A stretch of 64,000 nt of DNA from Branchiostoma belcheri (GCF_001625305.1 NW_017804176.1:803888-867887); one strand, 5' to 3'. Shown: positions 21,410 through 33,599, counted from the first letter of the stretch. Numbers and translations: made by a program. The notes: a model not told the origin generated them from the letters alone.

Positions 21410-22569
21410 CTGGTAAACCAGCAATATTTCTAGACCTTCTTTCAATCCAGAGATATACACTGAGTAGTATCATTTTAAAGAGTGATATTATTTTTCCCTT
21501 AACCCCAGCATATGTATAATATGCCATATCTTTATTGGCCACCTGCTTACTATACTAGTACTGTGACTTTTTTCTTCTAGTCACTTGTATCATATTCATA
21601 ATAGACAGGACTGACTGTTGGTTTTTAGAAATCGTTAGAGATAATTTCCAAATGGCTAACTTGTCTCACCAAATTTGATGTTCATCTATTCTGTATCCCC
21701 ATCCTTTTGTTATCTTGGAATTGCAACATTGCTTATTAATTATTAACGGTGTCATTGTGAGTTACTCACCCTGAAACATGGCTGAAAAATGACAGATGAA
21801 GTTATTTCTGTCTTCTTCACCTTCACGTTTTGGGTGCTCAAATATTAAAAGTTGACAATGACAGTATGGATGACAAGTAAAGAAGAAGAAAAGTATTCAA
21901 AGAAAGCAAGTTAGATGAATTTCTGTAGATTGACTTGTCTCAAAAAACAATGTTTAAAACTTTTGATTCAAAGTCCATTGTTTTAACACAGTAATGTCAG
22001 AATATCTGAAAAGGTTGAAAATAAAATGATTATTTGTGATGCTACATGTTTGTGTACGTGTATGTGATATCGCCTGCATGAGTCATTGTGACAACTGTCA
22101 ATCATAATGTCATTAGGGAAATGAAAAGTTACGGTTGGCTGATCAAAATGATGATGTTCGTCATAATGACGCACAATCACCTGTAACACCAGTCCTATTA
22201 TACATTACAATGTGAGCACAACTAGCATATAAAATTTTTTACAAACTATGATGATGATACAAACATTGAGAAGGTTATTCAATATTGGTATGAAAGTAGA
22301 CATTCTAAGACAGTGTAATTTTTTATTGTTACATCTAGTTCCTTTATGGCAATTTTTTTATACACCATTGTAAAAATGTTGTCCATGAAACTCCATTAGT
22401 GAAATTAGGTTCCACCCATCATTACGGGTTTCCATAGTAATGCATTAACAAGCACAATAGGCCTTTGTTGTCGATGAAATATTTTTGTAGGTGCTCAGTG
22501 CAGTTTTTCTTCTGGAGCTGACGGTGTTTGGAGAGAATTGCTGGTTCGTAGCAGGAATATTTGTCGAGA
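21410..22569. other. FAAP100 3' region and upstream region of the channel gene
   Basis: No coding exon is seen. An AATAAA at 22020-22025 on the plus strand would end FAAP100 transcripts with a 3' untranslated region of about 620 nt. Between about 22080 and 22190 lie an AP-1-like TGAGTCAT and the short palindromes GTCATTGTGAC and GTCATAATGAC, about 400-500 bp before the channel start codon, so this is a candidate promoter region. Confidence 0.45.
22020..22025 (+). terminator. Candidate FAAP100 poly(A) signal
   Basis: This AATAAA lies about 610 bp after the FAAP100 stop codon on the same strand and upstream of the next gene. Cleavage was not observed, so the assignment is positional. Confidence 0.4.
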
Positions 22570-25408
22570 ATGGATGGTGGAAAGTTGGGCTGTTGGGTGT
22601 TTGCCCTGGCAATTGCCCTCATGGTGCAGACTTCACTGAGGTGAGTGGAGAATCCAACTTTCCAACGGTTTGCAAGGCTGAATGGAGTTCAGAGAAAGCA
22701 CATTCATGAGACCCTACATGTAGGTAATCAATTGGAAGTACATGTACTAGGAAAGGCACAGGATATGGAAACTCAAATTTTTAACCTCAAATATCTCAGT
22801 GATGGTAGTCGCTCTATGTTCCTTATTCAATCCATAAATGCTGTGAGCTGTCTGTCATTTATTTTCTAGCCGAAAAAAATTTTTCTGTCATGCCAGTTTC
22901 TTTTGATGAAGCAAAGTGTTGACAGCCAAAACAGACAAAACCTTCAGTATCCTTTCTATCCTGGGTTTCAACAGAAAATCATCATCACTTTCCATATATT
23001 TTTGCTGGTAATGTTTTTTTACTCTGTCATCTCACAGTCAAAAAACCCCACAACTTTCCAAAGGTTTGTAGTGACACTAGTGACACAACAGAATTTCAGT
23101 CCATCATGAGCAGCAAACCTAACTGAATAACAGACACTGCAAAAAACCCCTGGTGTGTCCTGTACAAAATGCAGTCATGGTCACCATAAACATGTTCTGT
23201 AACAGTCTGTACTGACTTTCCACAGAAAATCCACATTTTGTGTTAAATTTTTTTGCTTATTACTTGTCTCCCAGTCAAACAGAAACAACAACTGGGCCCA
23301 CCAACACCACTAGTACTGGAGGTAATGGTGGAGGTCAGGGCAGTGGGCAGGGTGGCTCGTGTGTGGGTGGAGCGTCCGACACCGCGGACTGGGGAGCCTG
23401 GCTCAGGTGGCGCAGTGGGGAGATACTGTACGCCATGAACTACACCAATGCCACAAGACCTGGAGGTGGGTGTCAGCTGCAGTGTTTTCCACTGTGAATG
23501 GTTGTTATTTTGTGGTCCTTGTGTCTGGTATGTAATTGTGGACCACAGAAAGAAGTGTAAACTGAAGCTAGTATAATAGCATAACACAGTATACTGTGAC
23601 ACAAAAAAAATATTTGTGGTGTCATAATTTTACTAGACATAATTTATATCCACAGTTTTATGTCTACACCACTAATAAAACCTTTTCACTACTATTTCAA
23701 AATAAATCCCAGGGAAAATAGACGGATTTTAAGTATCAAGGTACAAAAAAAGTTTGTTAAAAATGTCTTCTAAGAAAAAGGCTGACATAAACAAGCTGCA
23801 CCTTGCAAAGCAACACTAAATTTTATTATACATTTCTCGAGTTTGAAATCATCTTAGAAGTTGCCAAAAAGATAGTGTTTTGTAATGAAGAACACACACA
23901 TCACGTTTTAATTGTTTTCTCTGAACAGATCCCAACAACCGCTGGATTGATGTTTCTGTGGGCGTCCGTCTCAGCAACATCGGGTCCCTGTCTGAGTCAT
24001 CCATGGTGAGTACTGCAGCTCCGCTTGCGAGGTGTTGCCAAAAACTTACAGCGATTGTTTAAAGCAGAACATTTATTGACACATCAAAAGTACAGCGACT
24101 CATAAGGTCTTTGACTAGACATACAGACAGATACGTTTGTACAACAAAATTGACCTACGTACAAGACAATAGATGAATCAACTAATATATACTACTTGTT
24201 CTAAGGTCTAAACATGCTTCGATATATTTACCAATTTGTACACACAGTAAATATAGAATACAACACGGGGTATTCCGTATCGCCCGAGGTATCGGCCCGA
24301 CTGCGAGTCGGATCGCCCGAGGCCGCAGGCCGAGGGCTATCCGACTCGCGGGAGGGCCGAGACCGAGAGCGATGCGGAATACACCGTGTTGTATTTTATT
24401 TATACCATACCCACCAAAGAAAACGCGCCTTTCAATGCAAGATGAGCCCAAAGTTGGTGCCACTAAACCCTAAAATGCAACAACATTAATTCCAACGTCC
24501 GGATTCTGTATTCGAATTTTCGAAAGGGGCACACGCGGGTAGGGTGAAACGCGTTCGAATCGTCTTATGGAAGCCATGGAAGCGTTCGATAACGGGTTCC
24601 GGACCGGGTATGGTATAATGAAATGTACACGCTGTCTCATAATTGGACACAGTATGAGTGTGGACCGTTATAGTTTGAGCTTTTTCATTAGAGCGTTCTT
24701 ATTTTTCCAAATCCTCAGGGCTATTAGGTATAGGTTTCATTAATTTGCAGACCGATNNNNNNNNNNNNNNNNNNNNTGAAGTACGGCCCGGTCCGGAACC
24801 CGTTATCGAACGTTATCGCGGCCCGGGTATGGTATAAGGGTTATTACCTTCTAGAATGAAATTGAATTTATCTATAGCATGAAATGTAACAAATTCTGTT
24901 GTGCAAGCAGAAAGAAGGTTGAACAGCTTTGTGAGCTTATCATAATATAATGGACAATCCATAATAAAATGTTGTTCGTCTTCAATCTTATCAAATATTC
25001 ATGAGGTCTGTAGGTAGAGGAGCTAATGAAGCATATACCACATAACTGCACACACCCCATTGTATATATATCTTGTGTATTGCTATGCTCATTCAATATT
25101 TTACATACAATTAGTCTATACCATGTTATGACACAGCTATCAATGACTGCTCAAAGTAGTCATGAAAACAGGCCTAGGCTTCCGCAATGGTTTCTGTAGA
25201 CTGAACTACAGTCAATTTTTGTATAGTTAAAGTCCAGACTGATTCATTAATAAGGAGCTGCTATAATTTTTCCTCAGCAATTTGAGATGAGTATTGACCT
25301 GTTCCTGAGCTGGTTTGACGACCGCCTGGCCGGTATGTCCAGCCACATGACTCCTGTACCAGGCCGGCATCTCTGGAACCCTGTGTATGCCATGGGGGAG
25401 AAGGTAAG

Positions 25409-25442
<34 letters not shown>

Positions 25443-28400
25443 ATGTGTCTGTGTGCATGCTTTTGTGTGTGTGCCCTGTCTATGCCATGGGGGAGAAGGT
25501 AAGGTGTGTGTGTGCTTGTGTATGTTTCTGTGTGTGTGCTTGTGTGTGTGTGTTTGTATGTGTGTGTGTGCATGCTTTTTTGTGTGTGCATGTGCATGCC
25601 TATGTGTGTGTATTTGTGTGTGTTTTGACCATGTATGTCATACATGTATATATTGTATATTGTTTGTTGCTTGAACAACACTGAATGAATAGTTTGTTGA
25701 TATGATTTTAACAAGACATGAAATGCCTTATATTACAAATTCAAACACTTAACTTTGTAATGGAAGGAATGGATACTACTATATATTGCCCCCTTTGGAG
25801 AAAGGAAGCATAATGTTCTACAGTCAAATTATTAATAACAAACTTGTTTGTCCTGACTGCTTCAGGTGGACCCCCTGTGCTCTGACGAGGGCTGTCTCAC
25901 ACAAAGTGACGACCAGATCTCCACCTGGCTCTGCCCTGATGGAAATGTGCACCACATCGCAAAGTAAGGCCTGGGTTTTCCTGTTTCTAAGTACACGTAT
26001 GTAAGTGTTCACTAGTTCTGTCAATTCACTTCAGTGATGCTGAAGAAGAGTGATGGATGTCACTCAAAATTTCTGGAAGTAATCTCTGTGATTTAGCAGA
26101 CTGAGTGTGATGTACCACCAGTCAGTATTGCCCTGAGGAAGGCAGCAGAAGGACTGTTGGAAGGTGGATATCTCTTGCTGTGTGCGAAGAAGTTTGTTAA
26201 TCATTGAATTACTCACTCGATGAAATTATTTACAGATCATTGTATCTTCCTGTATCCTTGCAGGCAGGATGTGAAGATCACCTGTGCCATGAACCTGCGC
26301 TTCTATCCACTGGACAAGCAGGAGTGCACCTTCGAGATCCATGGATGTAAGTCATTTAGTACATCACAGCTACAGCCTTTCTTGTACAATGTACCTACTG
26401 CATATAGCGCTTACTGGCTTAAGTTGTGTGTAGACTTCTTCCCTCATCCTGCACCATCATGGTTTTCCAGAAGCTTCCATGTGATGTTTTCCTTCCCAAG
26501 CCTTCAGTTTGCATTCCTGTGTCTCTTCTTAAAGTCTAGTATTACAATGTATTAATCCTAATGGCATGTGATTTTATAAGAGTTAAAGCAGTGAAGCATT
26601 GGTCAATTTTAAACCACACATTAGAACTTACTGGGTACTTGATGTTGTATGTGTTACATGATTGTTGGCACATCTTTGTAAAGTTTCATCCTCATTGGTC
26701 AGAATGTGCTACCTTTATTCCATTCATCTGATCTTGATGTAGAAAAGGCTAAATCATTCAAATTTCCTAAGAAGATGGCTCCAAGAGAAATTAATGTCAG
26801 TCCGATGATGTGTTTGTTTGTTGACACAGACGACAGCATGCGGTTTGTGCTGAACCCCAGTTTCCAGTGGGTGGTGCCGGGCGTTCCCGTGGTAACCGAC
26901 GCCACGTCTATCCACTCCCAGTTCGAGGTGACCCAGGTCGACTTCCAGGCCAAGTACAACTCCTTCCTCTCCAGCGTCCATCGTAAGAACAAAACTTTGG
27001 ATTTAGTTTGGATTCAACTAGAAAAGTAACATTTGCAAGCAAATGAATAATGTTTACCTTTCCATATGGTCTGCTCTGTTACTCAAACACATTCACATAA
27101 ATGGTGACAGGAGTCTAAATCCCTCCTACTATAAAACTGCAACATTATGTAACTCAACACCAGGTACCATGGTGACAGATGGTCTGGTTCAGGTCATTGA
27201 CCAGGTCAGTGTTTGGAACGAAAGAAGAAACAGAGCAAAAACAATATGTTTTTCTTCGGTAAACATAATCACCATCCTCGGAACTGCCTATTGTAATTAG
27301 ATCTGAGGGTGCAAATGATCACCTTTTTTTGCTTCATTTATCAATTGATAGTTTCACTCAAAAGTTGACAATCCCCAGAAATCCCTGTTCTAATTTCTTT
27401 CACAGTTTCAGGACAGTTAAATACATCATTCTGGTGCATAGTGGGTAAGTATTTCAGCACCAAGGACAGACCAACAACGTGAACAGTAACAGCATGGACA
27501 AGTGTCATAAGTGTAAAAGATAATTCTTGTAATAATTATCAGGTGTACTGTGTGTCCTCTACAGACTGTTCCTACCATAAGGGATCCTATGGCTATGTCA
27601 CTGATGCCTGCACCAAGCAGTGTGAGAACTACGGTGGAAGCAAGCTGTCAGGAGCAGAAGATCCATGTGACGACACCAACAAAGGTAAGGGCCTTTTACT
27701 CTGTATCATGTGATTGGCCTTTGTTGTAGCGTCTATACATGGCATTAGTACTGGTTACTTTTTAATTTGAAAAGAAGCTAGCAATTTGAGATCTTGATCA
27801 CCACATACTGAATTTTCTTTTCTGTTTTTTTAGGGGATCATGAGTATTGTTATTTGGATTAATTTTCAAAATTTTTTTTCTTACCACAGGAAGCCCCAAC
27901 ACCTACACAACCCTGGCCATCACCATGTACATGAAGCGTCGGCTGTCCTACTACATGATGGAGATCTACGTGCCCAGCATCACCATCGTGTGCCTGTCCT
28001 GGGTCGCCTTCTGGATCAACCGCGCCGCCGTGCCGGCCCGCGTGGCGCTCGGCATCACCACCGTGCTCACCATGATCACACAGAGCACACGGGTGGTCGA
28101 CATGCCACAGGTCACGACGGTTTTCTCTCATTTTGTGTCGCATTTTCTAGTTTAAGGCCACACCAATTCAATTTGTTTGTTCACAGATTCACCCGCTTCA
28201 TTTTTTTCTGATTTGCAAAAAAAAAACAACCATTTCAGCCTCTGAATCTACTCCAAAATGCTGACATTTTAGCCCCAACACTGCTTCCCACCACTGCAGG
28301 TTTTAATGACATGTCGTTGTTTATTTCAACCGTTCTTGTTTATCTATATTTGTTTAGATCTCCTACGTGCGTGCCATCGATGCCTGGCTCCTGGCCTGCC

Positions 28401-28903
28401 AGTGCATGGTGTTTGGTGCCCTTCTGGAGTATGCCATCGTCAACTACTACGATCGCAAGCATAAGCCCAAGGTAAACAGCAACTTTACACTTGTGGATAA
28501 TTTCAGATAAAACCTATAAGATATCCATTGCAAATGTATCATGTAACCTAAAGAAGTATCTATCTAAGGAAGAATGTATTGTTTTGAATCTACATTACAA
28601 GCTTGCAGACTATCACACTAATTCTGTCCACAGACCGCTGCCGCCGCCCCTACCCACCCTGTGAAGGTGGTGAGGCTCCCAAACCCCCCCAGCGAGAAGG
28701 GGGTCATAAACGGCAGCGGCGAGAAGGGCTCCATGAACGGCCACACCAAGCCCGCCGAGCCGCCCAAGAAACCCAAGAACCCGGAGGACGAGGGGATCGC
28801 TGCAATCATCGACAAGGCCGCCCGGATCCTGTTCCCGCTGAGCTACATCGGCTTCAACATCTTCTACTGGGTGTACTACTCTGTGGCTGACCAGCACCAC
28901 TAA
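22570..28903 (+). CDS. Cys-loop ligand-gated anion channel, GlyR/GluCl-like (11 exons, 507 aa)
   Basis: Predicted pentameric chloride channel of the plasma membrane, gated by an unknown ligand. Coding exons: 22570-22640, 23275-23465, 23929-24005, 25278-25403, 25866-25963, 26264-26346, 26830-26982, 27565-27684, 27890-28110, 28358-28471, 28634-28903; every phase matches. Exon 1 codes a signal peptide (A at -3, G at +4). Residues 25-52 are a Thr/Gly-rich linker. The ligand domain follows ([20 protein letters not shown], then LWNPV). The Cys-loop is C195-C209 with [10 protein letters not shown]1 is about 327-349. M2 starts with Pro-Ala-Arg at 355-357, the mark of anion selectivity, then GITTVLTM. 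M3 is about 386-410, a short M3-M4 loop follows, and M4 is about 483-501. Oddities are extra cysteines in residues 156-180 and a four-cysteine insert at 267-306 where loop C should be. AVPARV and VFGALLEYA recall invertebrate GluCl as much as GlyR, so the ligand is open. Confidence 0.96.
22900..23280. repeat. Degraded copies of the channel exon 2 acceptor
   Basis: The intron end before exon 2 (CAGAAAATCC, a T-rich tract with TTTTTTTGCTTATTAC, then CCCAGTCAAAC at 23222-23280) has an upstream relative at about 22969-23047 with CAGAAAATC, TTTTTGCTGGTAATG and CACAGTCAAAA. A third, weaker match lies near 22890-22940. They look like old tandem duplications of the splice acceptor. Confidence 0.55.
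24257..24395. mobile_element. GC-rich palindromic nonautonomous element
   Basis: The 139-bp element begins AATACAACACGGGG and ends CCGTGTTGTATT, with inverted ends of about 27 bp. Its interior is also palindromic (CGACTGCGAGTCGG and CCGAGGCCGCAGGCCGAGG). It is far more GC-rich than the intron around it. It resembles a foldback MITE, and the superfamily is not recognised. Confidence 0.75.
24400..24837. mobile_element. Inverted-repeat element broken by an assembly gap
   Basis: TTTATACCATACCC at 24399-24412 recurs in inverted form as GGGTATGGTATAA at 24606-24618 and again at 24825-24837. A second inverted pair, built on CGATAACGGGTTCCGGACC near 24585 and its complement near 24790, flanks the 20-N gap. 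The structure fits nested or head-to-head palindromic MITEs in channel intron 3. The true length across the gap is unknown. Confidence 0.6.
24757..24776. other. Assembly gap (20 N)
   Basis: Twenty undetermined bases lie within channel intron 3, between the two arms of a large inverted repeat. The gap length is probably nominal. Confidence 0.99.
25404..25625. repeat. TG-rich microsatellite with a copied exon 4 junction
   Basis: A TG/TTTG repeat begins right at the exon 4 donor. Within it the exon end TATGCCATGGGGGAGAAG and donor GTAAGG are repeated verbatim at about 25481-25504, 95 bp downstream. The spacing is not a multiple of three, so use of the copied donor would shift frame. Cys/Val-rich open frames here are repeat artefacts. 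Confidence 0.92.
27565..27684 (+). other. Symmetric exon 8 of the channel, cysteine-rich loop C insert
   Basis: This 120-bp exon is phase 1 at both ends and encodes residues 267-306, with cysteines at 268, 282, 286 and 301 plus many Tyr, Gly, Lys and Asp. It falls between the beta9-like segment ending SSVH and the beta10 segment [13 protein letters not shown], exactly where loop C closes over the ligand in glycine receptors. Joining exon 7 directly to exon 9 keeps frame and gives a normal-length loop, so the exon could be optional. I recognise no known module in it. Confidence 0.9.
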
Positions 28904-29962
28904 GGGCAGTGTTCATACACTCCCAAAGCATGTCGGCAGAATGTACTGTGCCTGTATGAGACCTGGATTTTTCACAGTTTTTGTTGAATGTTTGGTCAAC
29001 ATTGCTTCAGAATTTTGCCCATTGCAGATGACACCTTTTCTGCCATGACATTTGAAAACTATAGACGAGATGGCATCCTTAAATACGTGAATATGACCGT
29101 AAATGAGACATTCTGCCGAAGTGCTATGCACAATATTAATATGGGTTTTAAGCAGACACAGTACATTTGGCTGACTTGCTACTCCCCCAACATTTTTACC
29201 ATACATGTATGTACACGTTGTGTACCACTAGGTGTGTCAGTACATAGTTGTAGGTTTTGCATGCTGTGTCAGTGGAGAACCATAATGGTGGCCCACCTCA
29301 GTAAATACTGCATGGAGCTGATGATGATGATGTGTAAGCTACATGTACAATAATGACATTATGGTAATCATTAGAGCATTTTGTAGTTGCCTGCCATCCG
29401 TTATGTTTGAAGTTCAGGTACAAAGTTTGTTATCTGTAGTATTGTACAAAATATATTTCATACACACATTTATTGATATGTTATATTAGTAATACATGGA
29501 AAACATGTCATGGATAAATTTTGTTTGAATATACCTAATCTAGTTACCTGTACATGTAGGTGTCAGATCATACTGAGTGCAGAAAGTGTTCAATACAGGG
29601 ATTGTTGCTTTCATTCCCCTGATTAGTATAAGTACATGTATATCATGTGTTGTTATATAAGTATTGTTGTCGTGAAGAACATTTGGAAACATTTAGAAAA
29701 GTGCCTTTACAGCTGGTACCTTAATGAAAATTACTTAGTCTAATTGATTCGGACTGGAAGGTATTTTCCAATTACTGGAAATTATCAAAGCAGCTGAAAC
29801 TATGGTTAAGCTACGAATGTCATTAGTGACTTAAGTGCAATATAGAATGTATTTTAAAGCCATGGCTCATTGGAAAACTCATTATTTTGCTAGTGCAGTA
29901 CAGCATTTAAGAATAATCATCAAATTGACTGCTGGATGTTTGAAAGCATGCCTATTTATTCA

Positions 29963-29968
29963 AATAAA
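29963..29968 (+). terminator. Candidate poly(A) signal of the channel gene
   Basis: AATAAA followed by a GT/T-rich stretch lies about 1.06 kb after the channel stop codon. It is the first canonical signal I noticed on that strand in good context. Confidence 0.5.
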
Positions 29969-30058
29969 GTTTTACCTAAAACTGCAAACATGGTTATTGC
30001 ATCACATTGTGTCTTGCAGAAATGTGTTTTGCGTCATTGCATGAATTAAGCTGCAGTT

Positions 30059-30121
30059 TCAGTTTCAGGATAATGGCACAGGTGGCGATGCAGTTTCAGG
30101 ATAATGCGACAGGTGGCGATG
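30059..30121. repeat. Direct repeat of about 32 bp
   Basis: Two head-to-tail copies of AGTTTCAGGATAATG with ACAGGTGGCGATG differ by a few bases. Confidence 0.85.
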
Positions 30122-30591
30122 ATAGTCTCCCGGATTGAAAGTCTCTCAGAGAGAATGAAGCCACCTCCGGATCCCATGCGCTTGTCGGGCAAGGTCTCCT
30201 AGCTGGTCTGGTAAGTGTCCAACGTAACATGTTAGACACATGCAGGTTAATTAATACCTGGGGAATTTTCCTATCTTTATTGATAAATGAATAAATGAAC
30301 AGTTAGTATCCTTGTGCAATGCTCCAGCACTAACTTACATCAGTTTGGAAAATGATACGACAGAAGCGATGTTTCTCACTCCCATAGGAGGTCGTCTGCA
30401 CAACGTTGGGCGACAAACTGAACATACGAGTGAGTGTCAGGTGGCCTGGTTTCTATGGCAACCCTGTCTCCCATATCCTCCATGGGGGGGGGGGGGCATG
30501 ATGATTCTTTCTGGAGGAAACTCAACGTAAGCAAGGTCATCAAGGGATGTCTTGACCGTTTCCAAAATCATATCCAGTTGCTTGAGTAACT

Positions 30592-30646
30592 TTTTTTGGC
30601 GTATCTTATTACCTGGATGTCTAACCTTCATCGACGTATCAACGGA
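30592..30646 (+). repeat. Copy of a dispersed 40-50 bp repeat
   Basis: This copy contains GTATCTTATTACCTGGATG followed by TCTAACCTTCATCGACGTAT. It matches the copy at 37145-37196 with few changes and the one at 8248-8291 in opposite orientation. It is probably the edge of a transposable element family whose other parts are not obvious here. Confidence 0.7.
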
Positions 30647-32469
30647 TATCTTGGTTATGTCATAATCCATGTCCATAATCTACATTATAGTCCCATTCTG
30701 TCGAACTGTGGTCCGTTCCGGTTCGTTCCGCTTCATTCCGATACTTAGTGTCAAACATCAAAGCTGCAATCAAAGTTTAAACCATCCACCAAATTTCTGC
30801 ATACGTACTGTAGCTTATGAATTCATGAGATGATACTTTTCATCTTTCTGGAGATACTATGAATGAATGCAGACAAGCATGGTGGCAAAAAATATTGTGT
30901 TACACAAAAGGCGCTCATACCGGATAATTTCGCACACTAGAGGAAGATACAGCCCGACAGAAACAGATGGGGTGTTTAAATCTTTGTGGCTAGCACTTCA
31001 TCAGGATTTTCTAAGAGAAATGAGCCTGTCCAAAGCAGTAGGAGAAGTTGGAGAATTGGAGAAGCGGCACTCTATTACGTATACCTACTGTGCCTTTCAT
31101 TTCAAAACTTCATTAAAAATACAACCCAAGTCCGATGTCTCTACCTGAACAGATCGTAAAATTCATTACTCATCTACACAGGTCTAATACTTCATCAGAC
31201 TTGATAGTCATGTAGCAGTACGTTAGCCACCGCGCTTTTCTTCCCATGGGTTTAACAGAAGTGCAAATGACGTCCCGTATCTCGGCTGGTGCCGTAAAAT
31301 TGATGGTTATGGTGTTTACTGACATTATTTTTAGCTTTACTTCCCCGTTGGCAGTATCGCGTGGCCACACTATCTTGATTTCACGGATGACATGCGTTGG
31401 AGACCCCCAAATCTCATGCAGGTGTGAAATGAAAAAGGACGAGATGGTACTTAAGATATAAGATGTCTAAATGTGGAACATCATGGGGGAATGAATGTAA
31501 CAAAAACATTCAGAAATCCGTGTAGAAATGGAGTCTTGCTCTTGGAAGACGTATGTTTATAGGCTGCATATTTCATTCCTTTATAGAGTAGTTTTGCATA
31601 TCGTTTAAGTTGTTTGTGAAGCTGCTTTTGGATCAGACGCTCCACTGTTAAAGACCAGCATATTGTCGCCTACCAGTCTAATATGCTAAGCTGGCCACTG
31701 GAAAGGATATCTTTTCATTGTGAAAGACCAGGGAGATAGTAGTTCCCTGGTATATTGAACCTGTATATTGCAAAAGCGTCTACCCTACTCATAACCAGTG
31801 GAAGATCAGCTTTAGTACTAGATCTGGAGCGACATACATGTTTACTCAAGGTCATTTTTACAAAATTTATATACTAGTAAATGTCCTTGGTATAATTGGC
31901 TATTGTCAACATTGTTTTGTACATCAATGCTCGCGTGGATGCCATCCGCAGAGCCAACAGATGTGTGTGGCCTTCTCACAGTATTTACTGCCGCTGCTTC
32001 AGGCCTCCCCCTGTCGGCAGTAACGGAAACGCCGGGAGGCACACAAGGCGCGAAAAAAAGTGTTGCTAGGGCCGCGTCACGTGACGTACTACCTACCTGT
32101 CGTGCTGAGCTATTACACCTCTGGGAACGAGGGAGGGACGAGAAGGGGTTTCATATCCACTGTAACATGTGTAATGTATGTAACATCGCGGGCTATGATG
32201 TATAGGTGTGAGCCAGAGGCCAGGCGGTCGACCGAATAACCAAGGGCGATACTTTATGAATCTAGGCCACCGCGGATTGATGGTTTCTTTTGAAGTACAA
32301 GTATGTCAACTTTTTCCGCCAGAGGCAAAGTTTCTGGCGCTACGATAAATTTATGTGCTATTTATTTACGTAGTTGATTTTATGGTACTTCATGAAAAAT
32401 AGATGAGCTTTAGAAAGTAGGAGGAAGGCATTTGGACTCAGGCTATAGTTGTATTGATTTATCTTCATA

Positions 32470-32765
32470 TTGAATAGCGTGTCCCTAAATCGAACTCTGC
32501 TTATAGCTAGAAGCCATTTGTTCTTGACTTTCGTGTATGATGACCTTGGGAATTGTGATGATAAACTGACGATGGAGATAAAAACATGAAAAGAGACGGC
32601 CATTGGGAATATGGCTAAACTCTGGTGTAAGGTTCACTAATTTACTGCCGTATTGAATCACGTGTCCTCAATGCGAACTCCTAGTAACCGTTTAGCAATG
32701 ACCTTCACTTGTGGTGACCTTGGAATATGATGATGGCTAGGCAACATGAAAAGATAGAACCTCGA
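32470..32765. repeat. Diverged tandem duplication of about 180 bp
   Basis: Blocks at about 32470-32605 and 32650-32762 share in order TATTGAAT..CGTGTCC, CGAACTC, GGTGACCTTGG or TGATGACCTTGG, and AACATGAAAAGA. Identity is low enough that the duplication is old. Confidence 0.65.
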
Positions 32766-33599
32766 AAAAAAATTGCTAACCGCTGGCATGACCCGCAAAT
32801 CCTCTTGATGTTATTATGGTGGATATTAGTTAAACACTGTTGTGACGCTCAACACCGTTTGTTTTGACATTTTTGCCATGTTGATTTGATTATATAGATG
32901 ACATCCTCTGGATATAGATTCCTTCACATTTTCTTCTTATAAATATCGTTTTGCAATATTTGTTTCCAATTTACGGCATATATTTGCTCATTTTGCAGGT
33001 ACTTTATACGATTTACAGTATGGTCGAAAAACGTTTTTTTTTTTAAGTGGACGAAAATTCATGCGCGCACGAATGTCGTCCATATAGTCAAATCAACATG
33101 GCCTAACGTTAAAGGAAAATTGTGGACGGCAACTTGTTATGGAGCAAACGTTTTGAACAATTAGCGTTACTATGCGTATCCGCATATATAGTGGAGTGGT
33201 GCAGGGACTGTTCTGTTTCTTAGTAGTCGAAACAAAGATGATGATGTTGAGTTTTTAAAATGAGACATAACACATGGTATTGTACTGCACTGTAGTAGGT
33301 ATGTTTTCTGCAAACCTATATGTAACGTTATGGGTATCGGGTACATAATTCATTGCAGGGCATTTCGTGTAACTAAGGAAGTCAGGTGGGTATCCCGCAC
33401 CCAAGAGATTCCAAACTTTCGAGGTCTTTTCAATTAAAAAGGCAATGATCTTGTTTCCAAAAAGATTTGATTTATCATTTTGTATGTCGATCATTTTACC
33501 CCTTGTGAAAGGCCTTACGTGGTACTGATGTGCCATGCGTGTGTAAGAATATATAGTAGACAACAGACAGACGTATCGAAACGAGCGTGGATGTCACGT

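Noticed and set aside
25274-25714. Cys/Val-rich and His/Thr-rich frames
   Set aside because: Translations of the TG/CA microsatellite after channel exon 4.
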